A stretch of DNA of 64,000 nucleotides from JACVRW01 sp963819635 (GCA_963819635.1 CAWFWX010000005.1:868001-932000); one strand, 5' to 3'. Positions 16,512 through 24,654 are shown, numbered from the stretch's first letter. Numbers and translations: made by a program. Notes: a model not told the origin generated them from the sequence alone.

Positions 16512-17387
16512 GTGACAATGACCGACGTCCGATCGCCGGAGCGCTCGTCCGCCGCCGGCCCGTCCCTGGTCGAGGCGCTCGCGCGACCGCGGTATGAGGT
16601 CCTGCCGCTCGCCGGGATCGCCGACGAGGTGCTCGAGCACCTGCCCGCGGGCCGCAAGATCACGGTCACGTCCTCGCCGTCGCGTGGGCTCGAGGCCACG
16701 CTCAGCCTGGCCGAGGAGCTCGCGCCGCGCGGCTACGAGGTCGTCCCGCACCTGGCGGCCCGGCTGATCGCCGACCGCGCGCACCTGGAGGAGGTCGTCC
16801 TGCGGCTGCGGAACGCGGGGGTGCGCGAGGCGTTCGTGATCGCCGGCGACGCGCGCCAGCCGGCGGGCGAGTTCGAGGGCGCCGCCGAGCTCCTCTCCGC
16901 CATGGCAGGGCTGCGCGAGGGGTTCGCCGAGGTCGGCATCTCCGGCTACCCCGAGAGCCACAACTTCATCAGCGACGAGACCACGATCGAGGCGATGTTC
17001 CAGAAGGAGCCGATGGCGACCTACATCGTCAGCCAGATCTGCTTCGAGGCCGACGTGATCCGCACCTGGATCCGGCGCGTGCGCGAGCGCGGCACCTCCC
17101 TGCCGATCTGGGTCGGGGTCCCCGGGGCGGTCGAGTCCCGCAAGCTGCTCCGAACCTCGCTGCGGATCGGGCTGGGGCAGTCGGTCCGCTTCGTGCGCGG
17201 GCAGCGCGGCCTGCTGCGCCGCTTCCTGCGGCCGCGCACCTACACGCCCACCGAGCTCCTCGAGCAGCTGGGCCCGACCTTCGCCGACCCCGCCGCGAGG
17301 CTCGGCGGCATCCACGTGTACACCTTCAACGAGCTGAAGCAGACCGAGACCTGGCGGCGGCAGCTAGTCGACCGCCTGACGAACTAG
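16512..17387 (+). CDS. metF: Methylenetetrahydrofolate reductase (MetF-like)
   Basis: This 291-residue protein has the TIM-barrel MTHFR fold. Characteristic elements are the N-terminal strand ITVTSSPSRGLEATLSLAEEL, the flavin/NADH region EAFVIAGDARQPAGEF, the FAEVGISGYPESH segment matching the family's G-YPE-H motif, and FQKEPMATYIVSQICFEAD, matching the conserved Q-x-F/CF region. It interconverts methyl- and methylene-tetrahydrofolate. Beside a GcvT/DmdA-like demethylase 10 bases downstream, it probably runs in the oxidative direction, returning methyl-THF from demethylation to the one-carbon pool. The start could be GTG 16512 or ATG 16518. Neither has a good ribosome-binding site, and an upstream GTG at 16480 would extend it if one base is missing. 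Confidence 0.85.
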   Translation: MTMTDVRSPERSSAAGPSLVEALARPRYEVLPLAGIADEVLEHLPAGRKITVTSSPSRGLEATLSLAEELAPRGYEVVPHLAARLIADRAHLEEVVLRLRNAGVREAFVIAGDARQPAGEFEGAAELLSAMAGLREGFAEVGISGYPESHNFISDETTIEAMFQKEPMATYIVSQICFEADVIRTWIRRVRERGTSLPIWVGVPGAVESRKLLRTSLRIGLGQSVRFVRGQRGLLRRFLRPRTYTPTELLEQLGPTFADPAARLGGIHVYTFNELKQTETWRRQLVDRLTN

Positions 17388-17397
17388 GAGGAGTCCC

Positions 17398-18597
17398 TTG
17401 GCACAGGTGAACGAGCACCCGGAGATCCTGCTCTACCCGCGCATCGGCAAGTCGCCCTACTTCTATGCGTCGCGCCGTCACGGCGTGCAGATGTACAGCG
17501 TCTACAGCCACCGCTACCACCCGCGCCATTACGGCGACCCGGTCGAGGAGTACTGGCACCTGCTCAATGGGGTGACTCTGTGGGACGTCGGCGGAGCCGA
17601 GCGCCAGATCGAGATAAGCGGGCCGGACGCGTTCGACTTCACCAACCTGCTCGTCGCGCGCGACCTGAACAAGTGCGCGGTCGAGCAGTGCAAGTACGTC
17701 TTCCTCTGTCTGCCCGACGGCGGGATCATCAACGACCCCGTCCTGCTGCGCGTGGAGGAGAACCGCTTCTGGCTCTCGCTCGCCGACAGCGACGTCGAGC
17801 TGTGGGCGCGCGGCGTGGCCTACAAGTCGGGCCACGACGTGACCATCAAGGAGATCGACGTCGGGCCATTGCAGGTGCAGGGGCCCAAGTCGAAGGACGT
17901 GATGGTCGACCTGTTCGGCGACAGCATCCTCGAGATTCCCTACTACTTCCTGCACGCGTACGAGCTCGACGGGATGAGGGTGCTCGTCTCGCGCACGGGC
18001 TACACCGCCGAGCTCGGCTTCGAGATCTACCTCTACGACGCCAGCAAGAACGGGGTAAAGCTCTGGGACGCCGTGCTCGAGGCGGGCAAGCCGCACGGGC
18101 TCGAGGTGATCGGCCCGTGCCACATCCGCCGCATCGAGGGCGGCATACTCGCGCTCGGCCCCGGCTGCGACATGTGGTACGACACGAATCCCTATGAGGT
18201 CGGCATGGGCTACGACTGGATGGTCGACCTCGAGTCGGGCACCGACTTCATCGGCAAGGACGCCCTGGCCAAGATCAAGGCTGAGGGCCCGAAGCGCAAG
18301 CTCGTGGGCGTCGAGATCGGCGGCGAGCGGCTCGGCTCGTACAACGACGGCTCGATGATCGACGTGTTCCCGGTCCACAAAGACGGCAGCCAGATCGGGA
18401 GGATCCCGTCGGCCTGCTTCTCGCCGCGGCTCGAGAAGAACATCGGCTACGCGATGGTGCCGATCGAGCAGTCCGAGCTCGGCACGGAGCTCGAGGTCGA
18501 GCGCCCAGAAGGGATGACCTCCGCGGTCGTGGTCGAGAAGCCGTTCATCGACCCGAAGAAGGAGACGCCGAAGCAGGAGCTGGCCGCGAGCTCGTGA
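17398..18597 (+). CDS. GcvT-family THF-dependent demethylase, DmdA-like
   Basis: This 399-residue protein starts at a TTG four bases after a strong AGGAGGAG site. It has the GcvT N- and C-terminal folate-binding domains without any FAD domain. The stretch EEYWHLLNGVTLWDVGGAERQIEISG, followed by NDPVLLRVEENRFWLSLADSDVELWARG, LQVQGPKSKDVM and SRTGYTAELGFEIYL, resembles the DmdA branch (dimethylsulfoniopropionate demethylase) as I remember it, more than glycine-cleavage T protein. It would transfer a methyl group from an onium or tertiary amine substrate directly to THF, and the adjacent reductase would oxidise the resulting methyl-THF. Substrate candidates are DMSP, glycine betaine or dimethylglycine; the locus favours a betaine-type substrate. 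No lesion is visible. Confidence 0.8.
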   Translation: MAQVNEHPEILLYPRIGKSPYFYASRRHGVQMYSVYSHRYHPRHYGDPVEEYWHLLNGVTLWDVGGAERQIEISGPDAFDFTNLLVARDLNKCAVEQCKYVFLCLPDGGIINDPVLLRVEENRFWLSLADSDVELWARGVAYKSGHDVTIKEIDVGPLQVQGPKSKDVMVDLFGDSILEIPYYFLHAYELDGMRVLVSRTGYTAELGFEIYLYDASKNGVKLWDAVLEAGKPHGLEVIGPCHIRRIEGGILALGPGCDMWYDTNPYEVGMGYDWMVDLESGTDFIGKDALAKIKAEGPKRKLVGVEIGGERLGSYNDGSMIDVFPVHKDGSQIGRIPSACFSPRLEKNIGYAMVPIEQSELGTELEVERPEGMTSAVVVEKPFIDPKKETPKQELAASS

Positions 18598-18636
18598 GCG
18601 CGCGCTGGAGCGGGCGCTGGAAGCTCTGCTGGCCGG

Positions 18637-19098
18637 CTAGGACTCGCGCTTGTGGGCTCCGCGCCGGTGCGTGAGGCCGTCGAGCAAGACCTCGACCGGC
18701 GACTGCCTGTTCGCCTTGTCCAGTTGCTCGCGTATCTGCCGGATGTCGTCGGTGCTCGCGGCCACCCGATTGGTCGCCGAGCTCAGCTCGCGCGCGACCT
18801 GGCCGAGCGCCTTGGCCGTCCGCACAACGCCGTTCCTGCGCCCGACCCGTACCCCGAGAACCCTGCGCCGCGGGGCCAGGAGCCCGCTCACACCGCGGCG
18901 CTTTGACGTCGCGTGCGAGCCCAGCGCCAGTCCGCCGGCCAGGCCGGCTGCAGTCGCTCCCGCCGCGAGCATGGGGCCCTTGGCCCTGCGGGCCGCCGTC
19001 GCGATGGAGTCGCCGGTCTCTCTGGCCTTTGTCACCGCGCTAGACGCTGGTCGTCCGTTGGACGACGTCTTGGTGGACTTCGTCTTCGTTACGGCCAT
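18637..19098 (-). CDS. Small basic protein of unknown function with hydrophobic segment
   Basis: This 153-residue basic protein has a Lys/Thr/Ser-rich N-terminus, a short Ala/Gly-rich hydrophobic segment (GPMLAAGATAAGLAGGLALG, about residues 41-60) that may be a membrane helix, an Arg-rich stretch, and a helical C-terminus (ELSSATNRVAASTDDIRQIREQLDKA). It resembles its upstream neighbour in layout, with the same order of basic low-complexity region, AAG-rich helix and RRG/LGV segment. Its ATG overlaps the stop of that gene (TAATG). The pair look like duplicated envelope- or nucleoid-associated proteins. No function can be assigned. Confidence 0.65.
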   Translation of the reverse strand: MAVTKTKSTKTSSNGRPASSAVTKARETGDSIATAARRAKGPMLAAGATAAGLAGGLALGSHATSKRRGVSGLLAPRRRVLGVRVGRRNGVVRTAKALGQVARELSSATNRVAASTDDIRQIREQLDKANRQSPVEVLLDGLTHRRGAHKRES

Positions 19099-19655
19099 TA
19101 GCCGAGGATCTTTCCTATGCGTTCGGCCTGGTCGCCAACGCGCTCGATGTCCTTCGACACGGTCTTCGACGTCTGCCCGAGCTGCTTGCTCGCCTTACCG
19201 ACCGTCTTGACCACCGACTTGACGTCGAGCTCCGGCAGCTTCACGCCGAGCACCTTCGGGCGGCGCGACGAGCGGCGCTTGAGGATCAAGCCGCCAGCCA
19301 CTCCTGCCGCGGCTGCTCCGGCGGCGACAGCCGGCCCGCTGGCCTTGCTCGCGGCGGTCTTGACCGTCCCGACGACGCCGTTGCTGCTCTTGGCCTTGGC
19401 CGAGCTGCGGCTCCCGCCGCCTCGGCTCGAACGCGAGGAGCCTCCGCTCGAACGCGACGAGCCGCTCTTAGAGCGCGACGCCGCGCTGCCAGAGCGCGAC
19501 GAGCCGTTGCTCGAGCGCGAGCTGCTGCTGCGAGCCCGGGTCGCGGGCGACGACTTCGAGCGCGCCGAGCCGCCGCTCTTCGCCTTCGACCCCGAGCTGT
19601 TGGAGGAACGGCTCTTGGCCGGTCCCTTGCGCGAAGTCGACTTGCTGGTAGCCAT
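19098..19655 (-). CDS. Ser/Arg-rich low-complexity protein with hydrophobic segment
   Basis: This 185-residue protein has an N-terminal half of Ser/Arg/Lys/Gly repeats (RSSSSRSSNGSSRSGS type), then an Ala/Gly hydrophobic stretch (GPAVAAGAAAAGVAGGLIL) and a C-terminal helix region (VKSVVKTVGKASKQLGQTSKTVSKDIERVGDQ). The ATG at 19655 is preferred to the GTG at 19664 because an AGAGG site lies eight bases before it. It overlaps the downstream, similarly built gene. The repetitive coding strand shows regular CGAGCG-type codons. Function is unknown; binding of nucleic acid or polyphosphate through the basic repeat is possible but unsupported. Confidence 0.65.
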   Translation of the reverse strand: MATSKSTSRKGPAKSRSSNSSGSKAKSGGSARSKSSPATRARSSSSRSSNGSSRSGSAASRSKSGSSRSSGGSSRSSRGGGSRSSAKAKSSNGVVGTVKTAASKASGPAVAAGAAAAGVAGGLILKRRSSRRPKVLGVKLPELDVKSVVKTVGKASKQLGQTSKTVSKDIERVGDQAERIGKILG

Positions 19656-19764
19656 CCGTGACACCTCTTCGAATCGAGAAACGCTTCGCCATGACCCGAG
19701 GTACCCATTCGGGACCCGGATAACCCAAATGTGCAGGGGATTGCGGAGGGCATAGGATCGCGCC

Positions 19765-21453
19765 GTGGCCTCGCACTACGACTTCGTGATCGTCGGTGGC
19801 GGGTCGGCCGGATGCGCTCTCGCCAACCGGCTCTCGGAGGACCCGGGGACCAGCGTGCTCGTGCTCGAGGCGGGCAGGTCGGACTACCCGTGGGACGTCT
19901 TCATCCACATGCCGGCGGCGCTCGCGTTCCCGATCGGCAGCCGCTTCTACGACTGGAAGTACGAGTCGGAGCCTGAGCCCCACATGGGCGGGCGGCGCGT
20001 CTATCACGCTCGCGGAAAGGTGCTCGGCGGGTCGAGCTCGATCAACGGGATGATCTTCCAGCGCGGGAACCCGATGGACTACGAGCGCTGGGCCTCCGAT
20101 CCCGGCATGGAGAGCTGGGACCACGCGCACTGCCTGCCGTACTTCAGGCGCATGGAGAACTGCCTCGCGGCCGCGCCGGACGATCCGTTCCGCGGGCACG
20201 ACGGCCCGCTGGTGCTCGAGCGCGGCCCCGCGAAGGGGCCACTCTTCGAAGCGTTCTTCGAGGCGGTTCAGCAGGCCGGCTATCCGCTCACCGACGACGT
20301 GAACGGCTACCGCCAGGAGGGCTTCGCCGCCTTCGACCGCAACGTGCACGACGGCAGGCGGCTGTCCGCCGCGCGCGCGTACCTGCATCCGGTGATGAGC
20401 CGGCCGAACCTGACCGTCGAGACGCGGGCGTTCACCACGAGGCTCGTCTTCGAGGGGAAGCGGGCCGTGGGCGTGGAGTACGCGCGTCGCGGCCGCGGCG
20501 GGCGCACCGTGCGCGCGAACGAGGTGATCGTGTGCGGCGGCGCGATCAACTCGCCGCAGCTGCTCCAGCTCTCCGGCGTCGGGGCGGCGAGCGAGCTCGG
20601 CGCGCTCGGCATCGACGTGGTCGCGGACCTGCCGGGCGTCGGCGAGAACCTCCAGGACCACCTCGAGGTGTACATCCAGCACAGCTCGAAGCAGCCCGTG
20701 ACGATGGCGCCCTACTTCGCGATGAAGCGGCGCCCGCTGGTGGGGGCGGAGTGGCTCCTGCGAAAGAGCGGGCCGGGCGCCACGAACCACTTCGAGGCCG
20801 GCGGCTTCGTGCGCGGGAACGACGAGGTGAGGTACCCGAACCTCATGTATCACTTCCTCCCGATCGCGGTGCGCTACGACGGCACGCTTCCGGAGGGCGG
20901 CGGCGGTCACGGCTACCAGGTGCACGTGGGCCCGATGTACTCGGACGTGCGCGGCACCTGCAAGGTCGTCAGCCGCGACCCGCGTGACAAGCCGGCGCTC
21001 CTGTTCAACTACCTCTCGACCGAGAACGACCGCCGCGAGTGGATCGAGGCGATTCGCGTGACGCGCCGGATCCTGGGCGCTCCGGCGTTCGAGCCGTTCA
21101 GCGCGGGCGAGCTCTCGCCCGGCGCGGAGGTGGAGAGCGACGAGCAGATCCTCGACTGGGTGGCCAAGGACGCCGAGACGGCGCTCCACCCGTCCTGCAC
21201 GGCCCGCATGGGAACGGACGACAGGTCCGTCGTGGACCCGCTCACGATGCGCGTGCACGGAACCGAGGGCCTGCGCGTCGTGGACGCGTCGGTGTTCCCG
21301 TACGTGACGAACGGGAACATCTACGCGCCCGTGATGATGACCGCCGAGAAGGCCGCCGACCTGATCCTCGGCAACACCCCCCTTCCCCCGGAGCCGGTCG
21401 AGTTCTACCGGCACGGCGAGCTACCGGTCCAGGCCGCGCAGCAGAGCATCTAG
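19765..21453 (+). CDS. betA: GMC-family choline dehydrogenase-like oxidoreductase (BetA)
   Basis: This 562-residue FAD enzyme of the GMC family has the N-terminal FAD motif YDFVIVGGGSAGCALANRL, the GMC signatures ARGKVLGGSSSINGMIFQRG and VIVCGGAINSPQLLQLSG, and the catalytic C-terminal region LHPSCTARMGTDD...VDASVFPYVTNGNIYAPVMM. Length and motifs fit choline dehydrogenase, which oxidises choline to betaine aldehyde. With the aldehyde dehydrogenase at 3033 it would complete choline to glycine betaine, although the two genes are 15 kb apart. The GTG start has no Shine-Dalgarno sequence but is preceded at six bases by TAGGAT (19753-19758), a TANNNT -10 element consistent with a leaderless message. 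Other GMC alcohol oxidases remain possible. Confidence 0.85.
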   Translation: MASHYDFVIVGGGSAGCALANRLSEDPGTSVLVLEAGRSDYPWDVFIHMPAALAFPIGSRFYDWKYESEPEPHMGGRRVYHARGKVLGGSSSINGMIFQRGNPMDYERWASDPGMESWDHAHCLPYFRRMENCLAAAPDDPFRGHDGPLVLERGPAKGPLFEAFFEAVQQAGYPLTDDVNGYRQEGFAAFDRNVHDGRRLSAARAYLHPVMSRPNLTVETRAFTTRLVFEGKRAVGVEYARRGRGGRTVRANEVIVCGGAINSPQLLQLSGVGAASELGALGIDVVADLPGVGENLQDHLEVYIQHSSKQPVTMAPYFAMKRRPLVGAEWLLRKSGPGATNHFEAGGFVRGNDEVRYPNLMYHFLPIAVRYDGTLPEGGGGHGYQVHVGPMYSDVRGTCKVVSRDPRDKPALLFNYLSTENDRREWIEAIRVTRRILGAPAFEPFSAGELSPGAEVESDEQILDWVAKDAETALHPSCTARMGTDDRSVVDPLTMRVHGTEGLRVVDASVFPYVTNGNIYAPVMMTAEKAADLILGNTPLPPEPVEFYRHGELPVQAAQQSI

Positions 21454-21819
21454 AGCGAGGACCTCCTCGGCGCTCTCCTGCACGCGCTCGAGCGGGAGCT
21501 CGCCGCGCCACGCGCGGTTCGAGATCTCGGCGAGTCGCTCGCCCGCGTCGATGAGCGCGCCATAGAGGACGTCGTGGAGGACGTCGCGCGAGCCGGTCAC
21601 TCGGACAGCGTGCGCGTCGCCCGTGAGGCGGCCGGCCAGGTCGTCGAGCTGGTCGACGCGGAGGCGATGAAGGTGAGCCTCGTCGACCGCGGGCTCCTCG
21701 TCCGCACGGGACCTGAGCGCCGTGTGGAGCGACTCGGCCGTGGCCTGGTAGAGCAGCAGGACCGTCTCCCGAATCTGGCTGACGAGCTCCGCGGGCACCT
21801 CCACCGATACGCGCGCCAT
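21421..21819 (-). CDS. Small helical protein of unknown function
   Basis: This 132-residue soluble protein is rich in Ala, Leu, Glu and Arg and predicted mostly helical. It begins MARVSVEVPAELVSQIRETVLLLYQ, which resembles the start of a ribbon-helix-helix-like or tetramerising regulator but is not diagnostic. A GGGG-rich site precedes the ATG. The 3' end overlaps the convergent betA gene by 33 bases. It is divergent from the gene behind the SOS-like box. No assignment is made. Confidence 0.6.
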   Translation of the reverse strand: MARVSVEVPAELVSQIRETVLLLYQATAESLHTALRSRADEEPAVDEAHLHRLRVDQLDDLAGRLTGDAHAVRVTGSRDVLHDVLYGALIDAGERLAEISNRAWRGELPLERVQESAEEVLALDALLRGLDR

Positions 21820-21945
21820 CGCATCCCCCTGTCGTTGGGGCAGCCGAAGGCAGGTATCGTGGTGATGCGCCGAAGCTCCACCTTCGGTGCCATGCCCCGG
21901 GACGTGGTCGCGTCGCCGGGGCGCTTTATCTGGTTGTCTTCGCCT

Positions 21946-21961
21946 TCGAACATACGTTCGT
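21946..21961. promoter_or_regulatory. LexA (SOS) box of actinobacterial type
   Basis: The sequence TCGAACATACGTTCGT matches the actinobacterial/Gram-positive LexA consensus (TCGAACN4GTTCGA), with both GAAC/GTTC half-sites perfect and one mismatch at the outermost base. It lies about 85 bases upstream of the likely ATG (22048) of the unknown gene and 127 bases upstream of the minus-strand gene start at 21819, so either could be damage-inducible. Confidence 0.7.
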
Positions 21962-22047
21962 CCACGGACGGAACCGCAACCGCGCTCGCCCGGGCTGAGG
22001 CGCAGGTCGCGGGCGTACGCGACGATCCGGCGGCGCGCCTTGCGTTG

Positions 22048-23346
22048 ATGGGGCGGGTCTTCCACGGGCCGACCGGCCACGCACCGCGACACTGGCCGTT
22101 TCGGCGGGCCGCGCTCTCGTTCATGCGCTGGCAGGCGCGCCGCGGTCTGCTGAACCCGCTCGACGCATCACCGCCGGGCAGCGTGTGGTGGCGTGCGATC
22201 AACGAGCGACTGCTGCGAGACGGATGCGAGACCATCGCGCTGCTGGGTGGGCTGGCCGGTGCGCCGTCGTCTCATTCCGTGCAACTCTGGCTCGAGTTCG
22301 GCGCCAGGCCGACGGGGCGCAACTGGTACCGGGCGCATAACGCGAGCATCGTGGGCGCCTACCTGGAGCACCGGGAGCTCGCCGAAGCCGAGAGCTCAGC
22401 GGAGCGCTTCTTCATGAACGTCGCGCTGGCACGTGTGCTGTACGCGCACGCACTGAATGCGGCGCCGCAGCTGGCGCTGGGACGGTTGGCTCCGGCCGGC
22501 CGCGTGGCCGGCGATCCGCGGCTCGGGATGGCGGGAGTCTTCCTGTCACTCCGGCGGGTGCTCCCGGACCGCTATCCGCTCACCCTCGACGTCGAGCGCT
22601 ATCTCGCGGACGAGCAGCGCCTGGGTCGGATACTCGACTACGCCGTCATCGTGCCGCGTCTGCAGCGCCTCTACGAGTGGTCCGCCGGTGAGCTGGCGGA
22701 GCCGCGCGTGCTCGAGCTCGTTCGCGACGGCAACCCGATCTACGCCTGGCCATTCGAGCAGCGACACGTGTGGCGCATGCACCACATGCCGTTCACGGCC
22801 CGCGTACTCGAGCGGGTGACACGCCCGTCGCACCGTGTCGCCGCCACGATCGAGGTCCTCGATCGAGGGCGTCTCGTCGCGTTCTCGCTGGAGGACATCC
22901 TGCGCTACCACGGGTCGGGCTCGCCCGGCGGAGTCGCCCACGCCGTCAAGGTCCTCGAGCTCGCCCTCCCGCTGCTCGACCCGGATGGTCCTTGCGAGCG
23001 CCGGGAAATCGTCGTGGAGACGGCGTTCGGCGGCCCCGGCGCCCGGGACGCCTTCGAGCTGGTGACGCGGGCCGTGACGGACGGGCGGTATCGCGTCGAC
23101 GAGGCGCTTGCGCGGCCCGAGCGCGGCCGAACGCTCGAGCGCTTCGTATTTCGGCTGAGCTACCGGGAGAGCGTCGTGACGCTCGTCCTGCGGGACGGCT
23201 TCGTGACGGACGAGTTCATAGACCTCGCCCGGACCGACGAGCGCACCGACAGCCAGGAGCGACGCCTCGACCTGCTCAAGCGGGAGATGGCCGAGCGTGT
23301 ACTGGCGCGACCAGCGGGCGAGGTGTACGAGCTCAGCGCTGTGTGA
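22048..23346 (+). CDS. Protein of unknown function behind an SOS-like box
   Basis: This protein of 432 residues is of a type I cannot name. The N-terminus is HWPFRRAALSFMRWQARRG, followed by GSVWWRAINERLLRDGCE and WLEFGARPTGRNWYRAHNASIV. The middle is helical and the C-terminal part looks alpha/beta with basic residues. The frame is open from 21574, but the region before the LexA-like box is not convincing as protein. The ATG at 22048 (or the TTG just before it) follows the box at a promoter-like distance, so it is chosen. No transmembrane segment or signal peptide is visible. DNA-damage induction is inferred only from the box. Confidence 0.65.
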   Translation: MGRVFHGPTGHAPRHWPFRRAALSFMRWQARRGLLNPLDASPPGSVWWRAINERLLRDGCETIALLGGLAGAPSSHSVQLWLEFGARPTGRNWYRAHNASIVGAYLEHRELAEAESSAERFFMNVALARVLYAHALNAAPQLALGRLAPAGRVAGDPRLGMAGVFLSLRRVLPDRYPLTLDVERYLADEQRLGRILDYAVIVPRLQRLYEWSAGELAEPRVLELVRDGNPIYAWPFEQRHVWRMHHMPFTARVLERVTRPSHRVAATIEVLDRGRLVAFSLEDILRYHGSGSPGGVAHAVKVLELALPLLDPDGPCERREIVVETAFGGPGARDAFELVTRAVTDGRYRVDEALARPERGRTLERFVFRLSYRESVVTLVLRDGFVTDEFIDLARTDERTDSQERRLDLLKREMAERVLARPAGEVYELSAV

Positions 23347-23470
23347 TGGGGCGAGAGTCCGTCGCGTCCGACTTTGCGTTCACACGCGACCACGTCCCGT
23401 GCTCTCGGGCCCGAGGCGTGCGTGGGGCCAAACGCGCGAGGCGCTTGTGCCGCGCGGGACTGGTCGCGTG

Positions 23471-24535
23471 CTAGCCGCCGCAGACCGGGCAGCCCGGCCG
23501 CCGGGGCACCTCCTCGCGCGACACGCCCATCGTCCGGAGGTCGTAGACGTGGCCCACGCCCAGCGTCGCGGGCGCGCAGATGCCCGTCAGCTGGTGGACC
23601 GTCTCCAGGGCCACCTGTCCGCCGACGAACGCGCACACCGGCCCCAGCGTCGCCGCCTCGGACGACCGGCCGCGGCGCTGCTCCACCAGTTCGTCGTAGA
23701 GCGGGAAGCTCTCGCGGTAGGTGGCCTCCTGACACTCGAAGCATCCGGTCGTGCCGGGCACGTACAGCGGCCCGACCCTCGCGACAGGCGGCGAGTGACT
23801 CATCGAGATGAACGGCACCCCGAGCTTGAAGCAGGCCGCGTTCACCCAGCGCTCGATGTCGTGGGCCGGCCAATCGGCCCCGTTCACGACGAAGTCGGCT
23901 CCCTCGGCGACGGCGCGCACCGCCTCCACGCCCTCGAGCCTCTTCGCGACGGTCTCGAGCCGGCAGCACGAGTCGAACTCGGCCAGGGCGTCCGCCGCTG
24001 CCTCGACCTTCAGCCGGCCGATGTCGCGCTCGCGATACACGATCTGGCGGTTGAAGTTGCTCGTCTCCACGCGGTCGCCGTCCACCAGCACGAGCTCGCC
24101 GACGCCGCAGCACGCGAGCGCGTACGAGGCCCAGCTGCCGAGTCCGCCGACCCCGAGCAGGACGACCCGCGCATTGCTCAGCCGCCGCTGGTACTGCGAC
24201 GCGGCCGTCGCCTCGTGCGCGAGGTCGCTGAAGTAGCGGAGCTGCCGGTCGTACCGGGCCCGCACGCGCGCCGAGACGCGCGCGTCGTCGGCCGCGTCCT
24301 CGACGAGCCCCAGACCGGTGAGCTCGGCCAGCGCGTCACGTGTTCTCGAGCTGCCGAAGTCGCGCTCCAGCTCCACGATCGTCCGCGTCCCGTCCAGCGC
24401 GCCGAGCAGCGAGCGCGCCGTCTCGTCCGGCTGCTCGATCCTCAGGTCCGCGTCCTCGGTGGGCCGCAGTATGTAGATGTCGCCGGCGGCGCTCGTCACG
24501 AGCTCCAGCGTGCGCTTGATGCGCGGGCGCTCCAT
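23471..24535 (-). CDS. ThiF/E1-like adenylyltransferase with N-terminal peptide-binding domain (RiPP-type)
   Basis: This 354-residue protein has two parts. Residues 1-90 form a small winged-helix-like region (TLELVTSAAGDIYILRP...LDGTRTIVELERDFG...LTGLGLVED) resembling the leader-peptide clamp of bacteriocin cyclodehydratase and PqqD-type proteins. Residues 95-354 are an E1/ThiF/MccB domain with nucleotide motif GVGGLG (128-133), the conserved NFNRQ arginine region (160-164), and four zinc cysteines, C265/C268 and C349/C352. Such enzymes adenylylate a peptide C-terminus or backbone. It lies directly downstream of a 20-residue peptide gene and a methyltransferase gene, separated by a strong hairpin. 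The ATG at 24535 has a GGAGG site. It is probably a maturation enzyme for that peptide; the chemistry is not known. Confidence 0.83.
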   Translation of the reverse strand: MERPRIKRTLELVTSAAGDIYILRPTEDADLRIEQPDETARSLLGALDGTRTIVELERDFGSSRTRDALAELTGLGLVEDAADDARVSARVRARYDRQLRYFSDLAHEATAASQYQRRLSNARVVLLGVGGLGSWASYALACCGVGELVLVDGDRVETSNFNRQIVYRERDIGRLKVEAAADALAEFDSCCRLETVAKRLEGVEAVRAVAEGADFVVNGADWPAHDIERWVNAACFKLGVPFISMSHSPPVARVGPLYVPGTTGCFECQEATYRESFPLYDELVEQRRGRSSEAATLGPVCAFVGGQVALETVHQLTGICAPATLGVGHVYDLRTMGVSREEVPRRPGCPVCGG

Positions 24536-24551
24536 GAACCTCCTCCCGGGT

Positions 24552-24579
24552 CGGCCCGGCCCGGCGCCGGGCCGGGCCG
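24552..24579. repeat. 28-bp perfect palindrome between peptide gene and ThiF gene
   Basis: The 14-base arms 24552-24565 and 24566-24579 are exactly complementary and pure G/C, built of repeated GGCCC units. In RNA this would be an extremely stable hairpin. It is not followed by a T-run on the minus strand, so it is more likely a processing, stability or attenuation element that lowers ThiF expression relative to the peptide than a full terminator. Confidence 0.75.
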
Positions 24580-24591
24580 GGCCGGGCAGGG

Positions 24592-24654
24592 TCACGAGAT
24601 CTTCGTGATGGACAGAGCCGGGAGAACCGGCTTGTCGGTCTTCCTGATCGTCAC
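24592..24654 (-). CDS. 20-residue peptide, candidate RiPP precursor
   Basis: This tiny gene starts at a GTG overlapping the methyltransferase stop (GTGA). It is preceded, nine bases away, by AAGGGAGGTGAT, a near-complete anti-Shine-Dalgarno match and the strongest ribosome site I saw in this part of the window. The product reads MTIRKTDKPV then LPALSITKIS, with a basic N-terminal half and a hydrophobic, Ser/Thr-containing C-terminal half, no cysteine. Position between a SAM methyltransferase and a ThiF-like enzyme with a peptide-clamp domain, and separation from ThiF by a hairpin, are what one expects of a ribosomally made, modified peptide. The translation is certain; its role as precursor is inference. 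Confidence 0.6.
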   Translation of the reverse strand: MTIRKTDKPVLPALSITKIS

